A stretch of 64,000 nucleotides of DNA. It comes from Vescimonas coprocola (lineage in GTDB: Bacteria > Bacillota > Clostridia > Oscillospirales > Oscillospiraceae). Positions 1-7,008 of the stretch are shown here, piece by piece. Position 1 is the stretch's first letter; every line of letters begins with the position of its first letter. A model generated the notes under the pieces. That model saw only the letters and a list, made by a program, of their open reading frames with translations. It searched no databases and was not told the origin of the DNA. The position numbers and the translations under genes are program-made. The stretch spans positions 744,001 through 808,000 of the forward strand of contig NZ_AP023418.1 in the NCBI RefSeq assembly GCF_018408575.1, written 5' to 3'.

Positions 1-302
1 CGCTGGGCCACCTCATTGACGGTGGGTGCATCCGCCGAGCCGTAGCGGGGGAGGTTGGCCACCGTCATCAGCATCAGCGCCGCAAACACGGCGCACAGCA
101 GGAAGGCCAGCACATTATAAAGCCGCAGGGAGCGCCGCAGGGAGCGTAGGAAGGTGTCCCGATCCCGCTTGGGCTGATAGGGCTCCACAGCCTCCGGCTG
201 CGGCTCGTCCTTCTCCACATACAGCTGCTGAGTCAGGTCCAGATCGCCCTCCAGCCACTGGTGCAGCAGTTCCTGCTCAGTGGGTCGCTTCGTTTTCTTC
301 AT
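1..302 (-). CDS. MbhE-like antiporter subunit (partial, N-terminus only)
   Basis: Only the first 100 codons lie in the window; the gene runs off the left edge. The protein starts MKKTKRPTEQ. It has a charged cytoplasmic N-terminus of about 55 residues, then one hydrophobic segment (about residues 62-84) followed by a polar region. It is the last visible member of a minus-strand run of Mrp antiporter-like genes. In Clostridia a protein annotated as MbhE/MnhB-like usually follows the DUF4040 subunit, and the name rests mostly on that order. The start has a clear AGGAGG site and overlaps the upstream gene by 26 bases, so the two are translationally coupled. The sequence alone does not identify the family. 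Confidence 0.6.
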   Translation of the reverse strand, partial: MKKTKRPTEQELLHQWLEGDLDLTQQLYVEKDEPQPEAVEPYQPKRDRDTFLRSLRRSLRLYNVLAFLLCAVFAALMLMTVANLPRYGSADAPTVNEVAQ

Positions 303-582
303 GGGGTTCCTCCTCTCCTTGCGTCTCCTCCACGTCGGCATCCCGGTCGATGCGGTCGATGCGCCGCAGCGTCAGGAAGAACAGAATGCCGGTGATGCCT
401 GCGCCTACGGCGGCCTCGGTCAGGGCCAGATCGGGCGCCTCCAGCAGGATCCAGATGACGGACATGATGATGGAGTAGGCCATGTAGATGATGACCGCCC
501 GCAGGGGCTTTTTCACCAGCGCCGTGGCCACGGCGCACACCAGCAGACCCGCCAGCAGCAATAGACGGAACACGGTGCTCAT
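277..582 (-). CDS. DUF4040 / MbhD-like antiporter subunit
   Basis: A 101-residue membrane protein with about three hydrophobic segments and an acidic C-terminal tail. The stretch LLEAPDLALTEAAVGAG is typical of the MbhD/DUF4040 domain, which corresponds to the C-terminal part of MnhA in Mrp Na+/H+ antiporters and to a subunit of membrane-bound hydrogenases. The ATG at 582 was chosen because AGGAGG lies about 10 bases upstream and its ATGA overlaps the stop of the preceding mrpG. The gene sits in the order E-F-G-DUF4040-next subunit, so it is part of a multisubunit cation/proton antiporter. Whether that complex is a free antiporter or attached to a hydrogenase or other redox module cannot be told from this window. 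Confidence 0.82.
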   Translation of the reverse strand: MSTVFRLLLLAGLLVCAVATALVKKPLRAVIIYMAYSIIMSVIWILLEAPDLALTEAAVGAGITGILFFLTLRRIDRIDRDADVEETQGEEEPHEENEATH

Positions 583-929
583 GGGGCGCTCACCTCCTCC
601 GTCTCCTCCGGCAGCTCCAGATAGCGGGCCAGATCCTCCTGCCCGGCCCGGTATTCGAATTGCGCCAGCATATGGCTGGACAGGGGAGAGGTATACCACT
701 GGATCACCAGCACCAGCACCAGCTTCCACAGCACGGCCCGGAAGCCCACCGCCACCATGACGCCCAGCAGTACCAGCCCCAGCGCCAGCGTATCGGCAAT
801 GGCGGCAGCATGGAGCCGGTTCAGGGCATAGTCAAAGCGGAACAGGCCCAGCAGCGCCGTAAGCAGGGCGAAAAGCCCCCCCACCACGCATAGGGCCGTC
901 ACGCCGAAGCGGATCCATTCACCGATCAT
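579..929 (-). CDS. mrpG: Mrp antiporter subunit G
   Basis: A 116-residue protein with three hydrophobic segments. It contains the hallmark FRFDYALNRLHAAAIADTLA region of MnhG/MrpG, where R-hydrophobic-H-AAA-DTLG is the conserved core of the family. MrpG is a small membrane subunit of the multi-component Na+(K+)/H+ antiporter, needed for complex assembly. The C-terminal 35 residues are acidic and cytoplasmic. The gene overlaps mrpF at its start (919-929) and the DUF4040 gene at its end (ATGA), so the operon is tightly coupled. Family assignment is secure; the coupling ion is unknown. Confidence 0.9.
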   Translation of the reverse strand: MIGEWIRFGVTALCVVGGLFALLTALLGLFRFDYALNRLHAAAIADTLALGLVLLGVMVAVGFRAVLWKLVLVLVIQWYTSPLSSHMLAQFEYRAGQEDLARYLELPEETEEVSAP

Positions 930-1242
930 GGGACGCCTCCTCCTTTTTCCGCTGATTGCGCTGATAGAGATTGATGTAAATGCGACAGAGCATCATCACG
1001 GCGATAAACGACAGCACCACATAGATCAGGGCGATGTCCGCCAGATAATCCTCTCCCAACAGGAAGGTCAACACCACGATGACCATCACCACGATGGTGC
1101 CGACGAGGTTGATGCCGATGATGCGGTCCACCGTCAGCCTGGCCCGGATGATATACACCAGCGCCGCAAGAATGCCCACAGCCAGCACCACCAGAGCGCC
1201 CCAGAACAGATAATTATAGCACTGCTCGATCAGATCCATCAC
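919..1242 (-). CDS. mrpF: Mrp antiporter subunit F
   Basis: A 107-residue protein with three transmembrane segments (about 12-32, 42-62 and 69-91). It carries the MrpF/MnhF core RLTVDRIIGINLVGT (family consensus P-S/T-hydrophobic-D-R-hydrophobic) and the later DIALIYVVLSFIA segment. The tail is basic and charged. MrpF is a small subunit of the Mrp antiporter and is related to bile-acid efflux proteins. The start overlaps the end of mrpE by four bases and the end overlaps mrpG. Identification rests on both sequence and gene order. Confidence 0.9.
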   Translation of the reverse strand: MMDLIEQCYNYLFWGALVVLAVGILAALVYIIRARLTVDRIIGINLVGTIVVMVIVVLTFLLGEDYLADIALIYVVLSFIAVMMLCRIYINLYQRNQRKKEEASHDR

Positions 1243-1709
1243 TTGCTGCCCTCCAGCTTCTTCAGAATACGAACCAGATTCCAGTCCGGGATGGCCTCAC
1301 CGCCGTCCTTATCCAGACACAGTACCAGAAATTCCTCCTCCTGCTGCCGGATGGTGACGGTGCCGGGGGTCAGGGTGATGGAGTTGGACAGCAGCACACG
1401 GGAGCTGGCCTCCTCCAGCGGCACCTGCAGCCGCACCACGGCAGGGCGGTAGGCAGCCTTGGGGGAGAGAATGACCTTCATGGTCTGCACATTGGCCTTC
1501 ACGATCTCCCATACCAGCGTCACGCCGTATTGAAGATACCGCCCCAGCCGCCCCAGCACCCGCCGCTCGTTCCGGGGATGATACCCCAGCACGGCGACGC
1601 AGAAGGCATATACAAGCCCCGTTACGACGATGCCGAACAGGCAGATCTCCAGCGTCACCCGCCCGTTGAAAATAAGCCACAGCAGAAACAGAAACACACA
1701 CATCAGCAT
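1239..1709 (-). CDS. mrpE: Mrp antiporter subunit E
   Basis: A 156-residue MnhE/MrpE-type protein. It has two N-terminal membrane segments (about 1-18 and 20-42) and a soluble C-terminal domain with the family motif LLSNSITLTPGTVTI. This is the first gene of the visible minus-strand antiporter operon. The ATG at 1709 has an AAGGA-type site about 11 bases upstream and a second in-frame ATG two codons later, so the exact start is slightly uncertain. The operon begins with E rather than A, B, C or D. The large transporting subunits must therefore lie beyond the left edge, as in Mbh/Mbx-like arrangements. Confidence 0.9.
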   Translation of the reverse strand: MLMCVFLFLLWLIFNGRVTLEICLFGIVVTGLVYAFCVAVLGYHPRNERRVLGRLGRYLQYGVTLVWEIVKANVQTMKVILSPKAAYRPAVVRLQVPLEEASSRVLLSNSITLTPGTVTIRQQEEEFLVLCLDKDGGEAIPDWNLVRILKKLEGSK

Positions 1710-1761
1710 GGACTGTCACATCCTTTTCCGGGGCGGGCTGTTCCGTACCCATCCCCTGATA

Positions 1762-1798
1762 ATTTACATAAAACGTCCAAAGTTGCACGCAAAATTTA
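1762..1798 (-). promoter_or_regulatory. candidate promoter for the antiporter operon
   Basis: On the minus strand, TTGCGT is followed after 16 bases by TATGTA, about 50 bases upstream of mrpE, in an AT-rich patch inside GC-rich DNA. The match to a vegetative promoter is moderate and there is no other supporting evidence. Confidence 0.35.
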
Positions 1799-1950
1799 TT
1801 GTACCATGGTTGGAAAGCACAAGTCAATAAAAAAAGGTTTCACAATGCGAAAAAATGAAGGAAAGCCGCCGGGAAACCCGGAAAGTTCCAGTCCGCAGCA
1901 TAGGAAATCGTGCCGGTTTTTGGCATATTTCCACCGCCGGAAGGCACCCC

Positions 1951-1979
1951 TTGCGCCGGAGGGCGTCTCCTGTTATAAT
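1951..1979 (+). promoter_or_regulatory. vegetative promoter of the TetR gene
   Basis: TTGCGC at 1951-1956 and a perfect TATAAT at 1974-1979 are separated by 17 bases. A TG lies one base before the -10 (extended -10). It points to the TetR-family gene starting at 2005, whose leader is therefore only about 20 bases. Confidence 0.8.
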
Positions 1980-2004
1980 ACGGTGAAGAACAGGAGGTGC
2001 GTTC

Positions 2005-2550
2005 ATGGCGCTATACACACAAAAGGCCATCATGCGGGCCTTTGGGGAGATGCTGGAGGAGATGCCCTTCGACAAGATCACCGTGACGGCCCTTGTAAAG
2101 CGGTGCGATATCAGCTCCAACACCTTTTATTACCACTACCGGGACATCTATGATCTGTTGGATGCGTGGTTCCATCTGGAGTTGGGCCGCTTCACCGGAG
2201 AGGGTACCGACTGGCATACGTCCACCAAGGCCGTCATGCGGGAGTGTCAGGCCCATCCCGCCAAGATCTACCATGTGTTCAACGCCCTGTCACGGGACCG
2301 GATGGAGCAGTATGTGCTCTCCCTGACGGACGACACCTTTTTCCGGCTGGTGCAGCAGCAGACGGCAGACAGCGGCCTGCCGCAGGAGCGGGTGGAGGAG
2401 ATCGCCGCCTTCTGTCGCTATGCCTATGTGGGCTTTTTCCTGCAATTCCTGTGGAACCGTATGGAGGCGGACATCGACCGCAGCGTGGACCGGCTGGGGG
2501 AGCTGATGACCGCCTTTGTCCGCAGCGCCATGGCGGAGCCGGCGAACTGA
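2005..2550 (+). CDS. TetR/AcrR-family transcriptional regulator
   Basis: A 181-residue protein. The N-terminal helix-turn-helix spans about residues 8-52 and includes the typical recognition segment SSNTFYYHYRDIYDLL. The C-terminal all-helical ligand domain ends with an FFLQFLWNRM stretch, like the TetR_C domains found in DhaS-like and other Firmicutes regulators. The start is supported by AGGAGG eight bases upstream. It lies divergent from the Mrp-type operon, which makes that operon a possible target, but this is only an inference from position. No ligand can be predicted. Confidence 0.88.
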   Translation: MALYTQKAIMRAFGEMLEEMPFDKITVTALVKRCDISSNTFYYHYRDIYDLLDAWFHLELGRFTGEGTDWHTSTKAVMRECQAHPAKIYHVFNALSRDRMEQYVLSLTDDTFFRLVQQQTADSGLPQERVEEIAAFCRYAYVGFFLQFLWNRMEADIDRSVDRLGELMTAFVRSAMAEPAN

Positions 2551-2564
2551 ATTTTCGGATAAAC

Positions 2565-2598
2565 CGGCAGAAATGTCCCCAATAGGACGCTTCTGCCG
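2565..2598 (+). terminator. hairpin downstream of the TetR gene
   Basis: CGGCAGAA..GTCC pairs with GGAC..TTCTGCCG around a six-base loop, 15 bases after the tetR stop. No T-run follows, so termination is uncertain. Confidence 0.4.
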
Positions 2599-2599
2599 C

Positions 2600-2740
2600 C
2601 GTCTATGAGGGCGGGGCTATCATGCGGCCCGGGAGACGGCGGAAAAGTACGATATCAACGTGCCGTGGCTGATCCGCATGGATCCCACCTCCGCCTGCAA
2701 TATGCGCTGCACCGGCTGCGTGGCCGGACGAGCATCAAAA
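2600..2740 (+). pseudogene. remnant of a radical SAM enzyme gene
   Basis: In the frame starting at 2633 the DNA reads ETAEKYDINVPWLIRMDPTS and then ACNMRCTGC, which is the start of a radical SAM domain with its CxxxCxxC iron-sulfur motif. This form of the motif (NVPW..MDPTSACN..C.GC) is typical of a family of clostridial radical SAM proteins that should continue for more than 300 residues. Here homology stops right after the third cysteine. Upstream, an adjacent frame reads VYEGGAIMRP, then a frame change and a stop codon interrupt it. There is no start or ribosome binding site. It is a truncated, frameshifted fragment left by deletion. Which radical SAM subfamily it came from is uncertain. 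Confidence 0.7.
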
Positions 2741-2758
2741 CTGAAACCGATGAACGAA

Positions 2759-2783
2759 AGTCCCACGGCGATGCCGTGGGACT
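2759..2783 (+). repeat. perfect inverted repeat
   Basis: AGTCCCACGGC and GCCGTGGGACT form an 11-bp perfect stem with a GAT loop, just after the radical SAM remnant. It is preceded by A-rich sequence and followed by CTATT, so it may be a weak terminator or a deletion scar. Confidence 0.5.
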
Positions 2784-2892
2784 CTATTCGTCCGGAGATA
2801 AAAGACAAATTGTAACCATTTTGTGCATATTTTGTAATTGTAATTCCCATGGGGATAGACCATAATAGAATACAGTTTCACGCAGCTTACGG

Positions 2893-2927
2893 GACAGCCT
2901 GCAGAGTGATCTGCGGGCTGTCTTTCT
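2893..2927 (+). terminator. hairpin with short T-run upstream of the MBOAT gene
   Basis: GACAGCCTGCAGA pairs with TCTGCGGGCTGTC (one mismatch, four-base loop) and is followed by TTTCT. It lies in the 420-base region between tetR and the acyltransferase gene and could terminate or attenuate upstream transcription. The rest of that region (2816-2892) is AT-rich with no gene. Confidence 0.45.
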
Positions 2928-2970
2928 GGATAGACAGCATCGGTCACGTTCAATACCATAGGAGAATCGC

Positions 2971-4308
2971 ATGGGCTTTAACACACTACCCTTTATTTTC
3001 ATCTTTCTGCCGGTGTTTCTGGCAGTATATTACCTGATGCCGGAGCGACTGCGAAACGGCGTTCTGACATTAGGGAGTCTTGTCTTTTACCTGCTCGGCA
3101 CATGGAAGCGGCCGTGGTGTCTGGCGCTGCTGCTGGGGCTCATGGCTCTGACGTGGCTCTCCGGCCGGAAGCTGGCGGGGAGCAAGCCCCTGCTGGTGGG
3201 GAACCTGCTGGTGCTGGGCCTGTGCCTTTTCGGCTTCAAATATGCCGGCCTGCTGGGCAGTGGCATCGCCCTGCCGCTGGGCCTGAGCTTTTACTCCTTC
3301 CAGATGGCTGCCTACGTCATCGACGTGTACCGTGGCCGCATGGAGCCGGAGGAGTGTCCGGTGTCCTACGCCGCAGAGATCCTGATGTTCCCCAAGCTCC
3401 TCTCCGGCCCTCTCATGGACCCGGCGGATCTGAAGGAGCAGATGTACCGCCGCACCTGCACCCTGCGGGAGCTGGATGCGGGCCTGCGGGACTTCATCAT
3501 CGGTCTTTCCATGAAGGTGCTGCTGGCCAACCAGATCGGCGGCCTGTGGCGTCAGGTCAAGACCATCGGCTTCGAGAGCGTCTCCACCCCTATGGCGTGG
3601 CTGGGAATTGTGGCCTACTCTCTGCAGCTGTATCTGGACTTCTGCGGCTATTCATGGATGGCCATCGGCGTAGGGGAGATGCTGGGCTTCCGGCTGCCCC
3701 GGAACTTCGAGCACCCCTACGCCGCCCGCTCCATGCGGGACTTCTGGCGCCGCTGGCACATCAGTCTCAGCTCTTGGTTTCGGGACTATGTGTACATCCC
3801 GCTGGGCGGCAGCAAAAAGGGGGAGGGCCGTACCTACCTGAACCTGCTGGTGGTGTGGCTGTTTACGGGCCTGTGGCACGGCAGTACGCTGAACTTCCTG
3901 CTGTGGGGACTGTTCCTCTTTGCCCTCATCTCTCTGGAACGTCTGGGCTGGGGCAAGGTGCTCCGGCGCAGTCAGGTGATCTCCCGGCTCTATATGCTCC
4001 TGGTGATCCCCCTAAGTTGGATGCTCTTCGCCATCCCCTCCCTGAAGGACATCGGCAGCTATATCGGGCGGCTCTTTGCCTTCTCCGGCGGCACGGCGGT
4101 CCATGCACGGGATTTTCTGGTCTACGGACGGCAGTACGCCGTGGTATTGGTCATCGGTCTGCTGGTGTCCACGCCCTTACCGGAGAAGCTCTGGCGCCGC
4201 ATCCGCACCTCCCCGCTGGGAACGGTGCTCCTGCTGGTGCTGTTCTGGGTATGCGTTTACTGTATGGCGGTGGCCACCAACGACCCCTTTATGTATTTCA
4301 GCTTTTGA
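2971..4308 (+). CDS. MBOAT-family membrane O-acyltransferase
   Basis: A 445-residue protein with about ten hydrophobic segments. It has the MBOAT signature region RRWHISLSSWFRDYVYIPLG (from about residue 258) and a conserved histidine in LWHG (His303), the presumed catalytic residue of AlgI/DltB/PatA-type acyltransferases. These proteins pass an acyl group, usually acetyl, across the membrane onto cell-wall or exopolysaccharide. An AGGAG site lies eight bases before the ATG. The downstream gene encodes a secreted SGNH protein, the usual partner that finishes the transfer outside the cell. The acceptor polymer cannot be inferred. Confidence 0.92.
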   Translation: MGFNTLPFIFIFLPVFLAVYYLMPERLRNGVLTLGSLVFYLLGTWKRPWCLALLLGLMALTWLSGRKLAGSKPLLVGNLLVLGLCLFGFKYAGLLGSGIALPLGLSFYSFQMAAYVIDVYRGRMEPEECPVSYAAEILMFPKLLSGPLMDPADLKEQMYRRTCTLRELDAGLRDFIIGLSMKVLLANQIGGLWRQVKTIGFESVSTPMAWLGIVAYSLQLYLDFCGYSWMAIGVGEMLGFRLPRNFEHPYAARSMRDFWRRWHISLSSWFRDYVYIPLGGSKKGEGRTYLNLLVVWLFTGLWHGSTLNFLLWGLFLFALISLERLGWGKVLRRSQVISRLYMLLVIPLSWMLFAIPSLKDIGSYIGRLFAFSGGTAVHARDFLVYGRQYAVVLVIGLLVSTPLPEKLWRRIRTSPLGTVLLLVLFWVCVYCMAVATNDPFMYFSF

Positions 4309-4320
4309 GGACGAGCAGCC

Positions 4321-5274
4321 ATGAAGAGATTAAAACCAAAACAGAGAGGACTGGCCGCGCTGGCCATCCTGCTGGTGGCCACCTCCCTGGCAGCCACCGT
4401 AACGGGCCTTGTGCTGAAGGCCCAGCTGCAAAAGTATGTAGGGGGCTGGGAGGACCGTCTGGCCATCGCCGTGCCATTCATGCTGCTGCATGACGACACA
4501 GACCTCCGCCGCATGGAGCAGGCCAAGCAGCGTAGTCAGGATGAGCCAAAGCAGCCGGAGCAGCCCACTGAACCGGAAAAGCCTGCCGAGCCGGAGCAGC
4601 CCACTGAACCGGAAAAACCCGACGAACCGGAGAAGCCGCAGGTGCCGGGAGTGCCTACGGAGCTTCCCACCGTGGTGCCGGGGGCCAAGTACGGCGAGGA
4701 CGAGAGCTTTTTCGACGATGCCCTGTTCATCGGAGATTCCCGCATGGTCAGCTCCGCCTACTATGCAAGACTTGGCAAGGCAAATTACTTCACAGACGTT
4801 GGCATGAATGTTTTCCAGATGTTCTCCGTTACCGCCTCGGACGATAACTTCGATGCCACGGACCTGACGACCCTGCTGCAAAACCGTACCTATAAGAAGA
4901 TCTTCATCATGCTGGGCATCAACGAGTGTGGCTACCCCATGAGCAGCCTGCTGAGCGCCTATCAGGAGGACATCGACACCTTGAAAAGTCTCCAGCCGGA
5001 TGCCACCATCTACCTGCTGAAGGTCTACGGTGTGTCCCGCTCCGTGGCAGAGAGCGCCAGCTACTTCAGCCCCCAGCGCCTACAGGAGGTCAACGACGGC
5101 ATCGCCGGTCTGGCCGACGGCAAGAAGGTTCACTGTCTGGACGCCTCCCACCTCTACTGCGATGACGAGGGCTACATGAAAGAGGAGTACACCAGCGACG
5201 GCGTCCATCCCTACGCCAAGGATGCAGCGCTGTTTGCCCAGTGGCTGTGCCAGCAGATCAGCGGCGGCCGGTAG
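4321..5274 (+). CDS. secreted SGNH/GDSL-type esterase or acyltransferase, partner of the MBOAT
   Basis: A 317-residue protein with an N-terminal membrane anchor (about 10-33), a low-complexity Pro/Glu linker (about 74-113), and a C-terminal SGNH domain. The catalytic set is visible: Ser140 in FIGDSR, Asn201 in GINE, and Asp293/His296 in DGVHP. The linker is made of PEQPTEPEKP-like units encoded by 26-bp exact direct repeats at 4555-4580 and 4591-4616. It starts 12 bases after the MBOAT stop, so they form one operon. By analogy with AlgX/PatB/DltD-type partners it likely transfers or removes acyl groups on an extracellular polymer. Its direction of reaction is unknown. Confidence 0.85.
   Translation: MKRLKPKQRGLAALAILLVATSLAATVTGLVLKAQLQKYVGGWEDRLAIAVPFMLLHDDTDLRRMEQAKQRSQDEPKQPEQPTEPEKPAEPEQPTEPEKPDEPEKPQVPGVPTELPTVVPGAKYGEDESFFDDALFIGDSRMVSSAYYARLGKANYFTDVGMNVFQMFSVTASDDNFDATDLTTLLQNRTYKKIFIMLGINECGYPMSSLLSAYQEDIDTLKSLQPDATIYLLKVYGVSRSVAESASYFSPQRLQEVNDGIAGLADGKKVHCLDASHLYCDDEGYMKEEYTSDGVHPYAKDAALFAQWLCQQISGGR
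4555..4616 (+). repeat. 26-bp direct repeat encoding a Pro/Glu linker
   Basis: Two exact 26-bp copies (4555-4580 and 4591-4616) are separated by 10 bases and are in frame. They encode the proline/glutamate-rich spacer between the membrane anchor and the SGNH domain. The region could expand or contract by recombination. Confidence 0.8.
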
Positions 5275-5277
5275 GCC

Positions 5278-5306
5278 TTTACAGATCACCGGATGTGTGG
5301 TATCCT
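5278..5306 (+). promoter_or_regulatory. candidate promoter for the 176-residue membrane protein
   Basis: TTTACA at 5278-5283 and TATCCT at 5301-5306 have a 17-base spacer and a TG one base before the -10. It lies 34 bases before the gene at 5340. Confidence 0.5.
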
Positions 5307-5339
5307 GTGTAAGAACACAAAAGGAAAGGGGGCGGCAAA

Positions 5340-5870
5340 ATGACGGAACTCTATGACCGGGTGCAGCGCAGCCCCCGGCAAAAAACCTTCCCGTGGTGGG
5401 CGGTCATTCTGGCGATCGCTCTGGTAGTGCTGACCTGCATCGGCCTGTTCATCAGCCGGCCCCAGCACATCAAGAACCGCTACGAGGCCTGCATGGACGC
5501 CGTCTCCGCCAGCACCATCTATGCCAAGCGCCACCGGGGCGTCCGGGCGCTGGTGGACGGACAGGAGCTGCGCCTGCGGGAGAGTAACGCCCGCTCCATA
5601 TACAGCAGTCTGGCCGCTTTGGGCGTGGGCCACTTCACCGACCGGCTGCCGGAGGGGGAGCCGGATGCCACCCTCTATTACAGTGACACCTCGGTGATGC
5701 GCCTGTGGCGCTATCCGCTGAAGCGCAGCAGCTCCGGCCGTTGGGAGGGTGTGTTCGTTTCCTTTGTATCGCTGGAGGGGAACACCTACTCCTACTACAC
5801 CGATCGAACGGACTGGCAGAATATCTCATGGCCATTGTCACCTGAGAGCAACGCCCCGTGGAGCAACTGA
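5340..5870 (+). CDS. hypothetical single-span membrane protein
   Basis: A 176-residue protein that I do not recognise. Residues 1-17 are charged, 18-40 form one hydrophobic segment (WWAVILAIALVVLTCIGLFI), and the rest is probably extracytoplasmic, with many Tyr, Ser and Arg residues. The region YSDTSVMRLWRYPLKRSSSG has no motif known to me. It has an AAGGAAAGGGGG-type ribosome site and probably its own promoter. It follows the MBOAT-SGNH pair on the same strand and is closed by a strong terminator, so a role in the same envelope process is possible but not shown. Confidence 0.7.
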   Translation: MTELYDRVQRSPRQKTFPWWAVILAIALVVLTCIGLFISRPQHIKNRYEACMDAVSASTIYAKRHRGVRALVDGQELRLRESNARSIYSSLAALGVGHFTDRLPEGEPDATLYYSDTSVMRLWRYPLKRSSSGRWEGVFVSFVSLEGNTYSYYTDRTDWQNISWPLSPESNAPWSN

Positions 5871-5880
5871 AGAATGACCG

Positions 5881-5915
5881 AAGGAGGTGTGACCTGTGGG
5901 TCACACCTCCTTTTT
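5881..5915 (+). terminator. strong intrinsic terminator between convergent genes
   Basis: AAGGAGGTGTGACC and GGTCACACCTCCTT form a perfect 14-bp stem with a TGTG loop, followed by a T5 run. It ends plus-strand transcription from the 5340 gene. The minus-strand sigG gene ends right beside it. Confidence 0.85.
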
Positions 5916-6685
5916 CACAGCTCCTGCTTGATGGAGCGTATGGCATTTTTCTCCAACCGGCTCACCTGCGCCTGCGAGATGCCGATCTCGGAGGACACCT
6001 CCATCTGGGTCTTGCCCTGACAGAACCGCAGGGCCAGAATGTTCCGCTCACGGGGCTGCAAGTGGGAGATGGCGTCCTTCAGCGCCAGCTGCTGCAGCCA
6101 GCCCTCATCGCTGCTGTGGTCATCCCGGATCTGATCCATGACGCACACGGCGTCCCCGCCGTCGGCGTACACCGGCTCATACAGAGACACCGGGGCTGAC
6201 ATGGCGTCCATGGCGAACACCACCTCCTCACGGGGCAGCTCCAGCTCCTGGGCGATCTGCTCCACCGTAGGCTCCCGCTGTTGCTGGCGCAGGAGCCGCT
6301 CACGGGCCTGCAGGACCTTATAGGCAGTGTCCCGCATACTCCGGCTGACCCGCAGGGTGCTGTTGTCCCGGAGATAGCGGCGGATCTCCCCCACGATCAT
6401 GGGAACGCCATAGGTGGAGAACCGCACCGGCTGACGGATGTCGAAGTTGTCGATGGCCTTGATAAGACCGATGCACCCCACCTGAAACAGATCGTCGGCG
6501 TTCTCGCCCCGGCTGCTGAACCGCTGGATCACCGACAGCACCAGCCGGAGATTGCCCCGGATCAGCCGCTCACGGGCCGCCATATCCCCCTGCTTGGTGC
6601 GCCGGAGAAGCTCCATCATCTCGTCGTTTTTCAGGATCTCCAGCCGGGCTGTATTGATCCCGCAGATTTCCACCTTCCCCTGCAT
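5915..6685 (-). CDS. sigG: RNA polymerase sporulation sigma factor sigma-G
   Basis: A 256-residue sigma-70 family protein that is collinear with Bacillus sigma-G. It starts with the family-specific KVEICGINTARLEILKN. Region 2 contains DDLFQVGCIGLIKAIDNFD and RFSTYGVPMIVGEIRRYLRD, region 3 spans about 130-170, and region 4 contains QGKTQMEVSSEIGISQAQVS. It directs late gene expression in the forespore. A ribosome site (GGAGG) precedes the ATG, and a sequence matching the sigma-F consensus sits at 6713-6742. Unlike many Firmicutes, no spoIIGA or sigE lies next to it. A copy of an intergenic repeat lies upstream. Confidence 0.95.
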   Translation of the reverse strand: MQGKVEICGINTARLEILKNDEMMELLRRTKQGDMAARERLIRGNLRLVLSVIQRFSSRGENADDLFQVGCIGLIKAIDNFDIRQPVRFSTYGVPMIVGEIRRYLRDNSTLRVSRSMRDTAYKVLQARERLLRQQQREPTVEQIAQELELPREEVVFAMDAMSAPVSLYEPVYADGGDAVCVMDQIRDDHSSDEGWLQQLALKDAISHLQPRERNILALRFCQGKTQMEVSSEIGISQAQVSRLEKNAIRSIKQEL

Positions 6686-6712
6686 ACGCCGCCTCCACCA
6701 CTTGGATGATGA

Positions 6713-6742
6713 CAGTATTTCCCGCAGATAGGCGGCTTATAC
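6713..6742 (-). promoter_or_regulatory. sigma-F-type promoter of sigG
   Basis: On the minus strand, GTATA, a 15-base spacer, and GGAAATACTG match the known sigma-F consensus (GYATA, N15, GGNNANANTR) at every defined position. It would start transcription about 20 bases before the sigG ATG. This agrees with sigG being first transcribed by sigma-F in the forespore. Confidence 0.75.
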
Positions 6743-6793
6743 GGCGTGACAAAAATCCCGCACATTCGACGGAGAATAGAGAAAGCCTCTTGG

Positions 6794-6952
6794 CTGTCAA
6801 AAAGGGGGGACACTTTCGTCAACGGGGCGGAAGGGTGTGTGCGGGAAACCCGGAAGGGGTGTCCTGCACGATAATAATCACCATTTTTCAGAACTTTTTT
6901 GAAGTTCTGAAAAATGATTGCAGCGTGTCGAAAAAACTTTTCGACACGCTGA
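6794..6952. repeat. copy 1 of a 158-bp intergenic repeat with two hairpins
   Basis: This stretch is nearly identical to 21893-22050. Both copies hold a conserved GC-rich lead (around TTTCGTCAACGGGGCGGAAG), then a hairpin CATTTTTCAGAACTT/AAGTTCTGAAAAATG, then a hairpin CAGCGTGTCGAAAA/TTTTCGACACGCTG. Here the stems are 15 and 14 bp and perfect. It lies between sigG and iscU and has no credible reading frame. It resembles a small non-autonomous repeat family. Confidence 0.8.
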
Positions 6953-6988
6953 GTCCCTCAGCTGTCAGATACAGCTGAGGGACTTTTG
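6951..6988 (+). terminator. hairpin next to repeat copy 1
   Basis: GTCCCTCAGCTGT and ACAGCTGAGGGAC form a 13-bp stem with a CAGAT loop, followed by TTTTGAT on the plus strand. On the minus strand it lies just after iscU, but there it lacks a T-run. Confidence 0.6.
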
Positions 6989-7008
6989 ATCTGTAAACGA
7001 TTTCGCCC

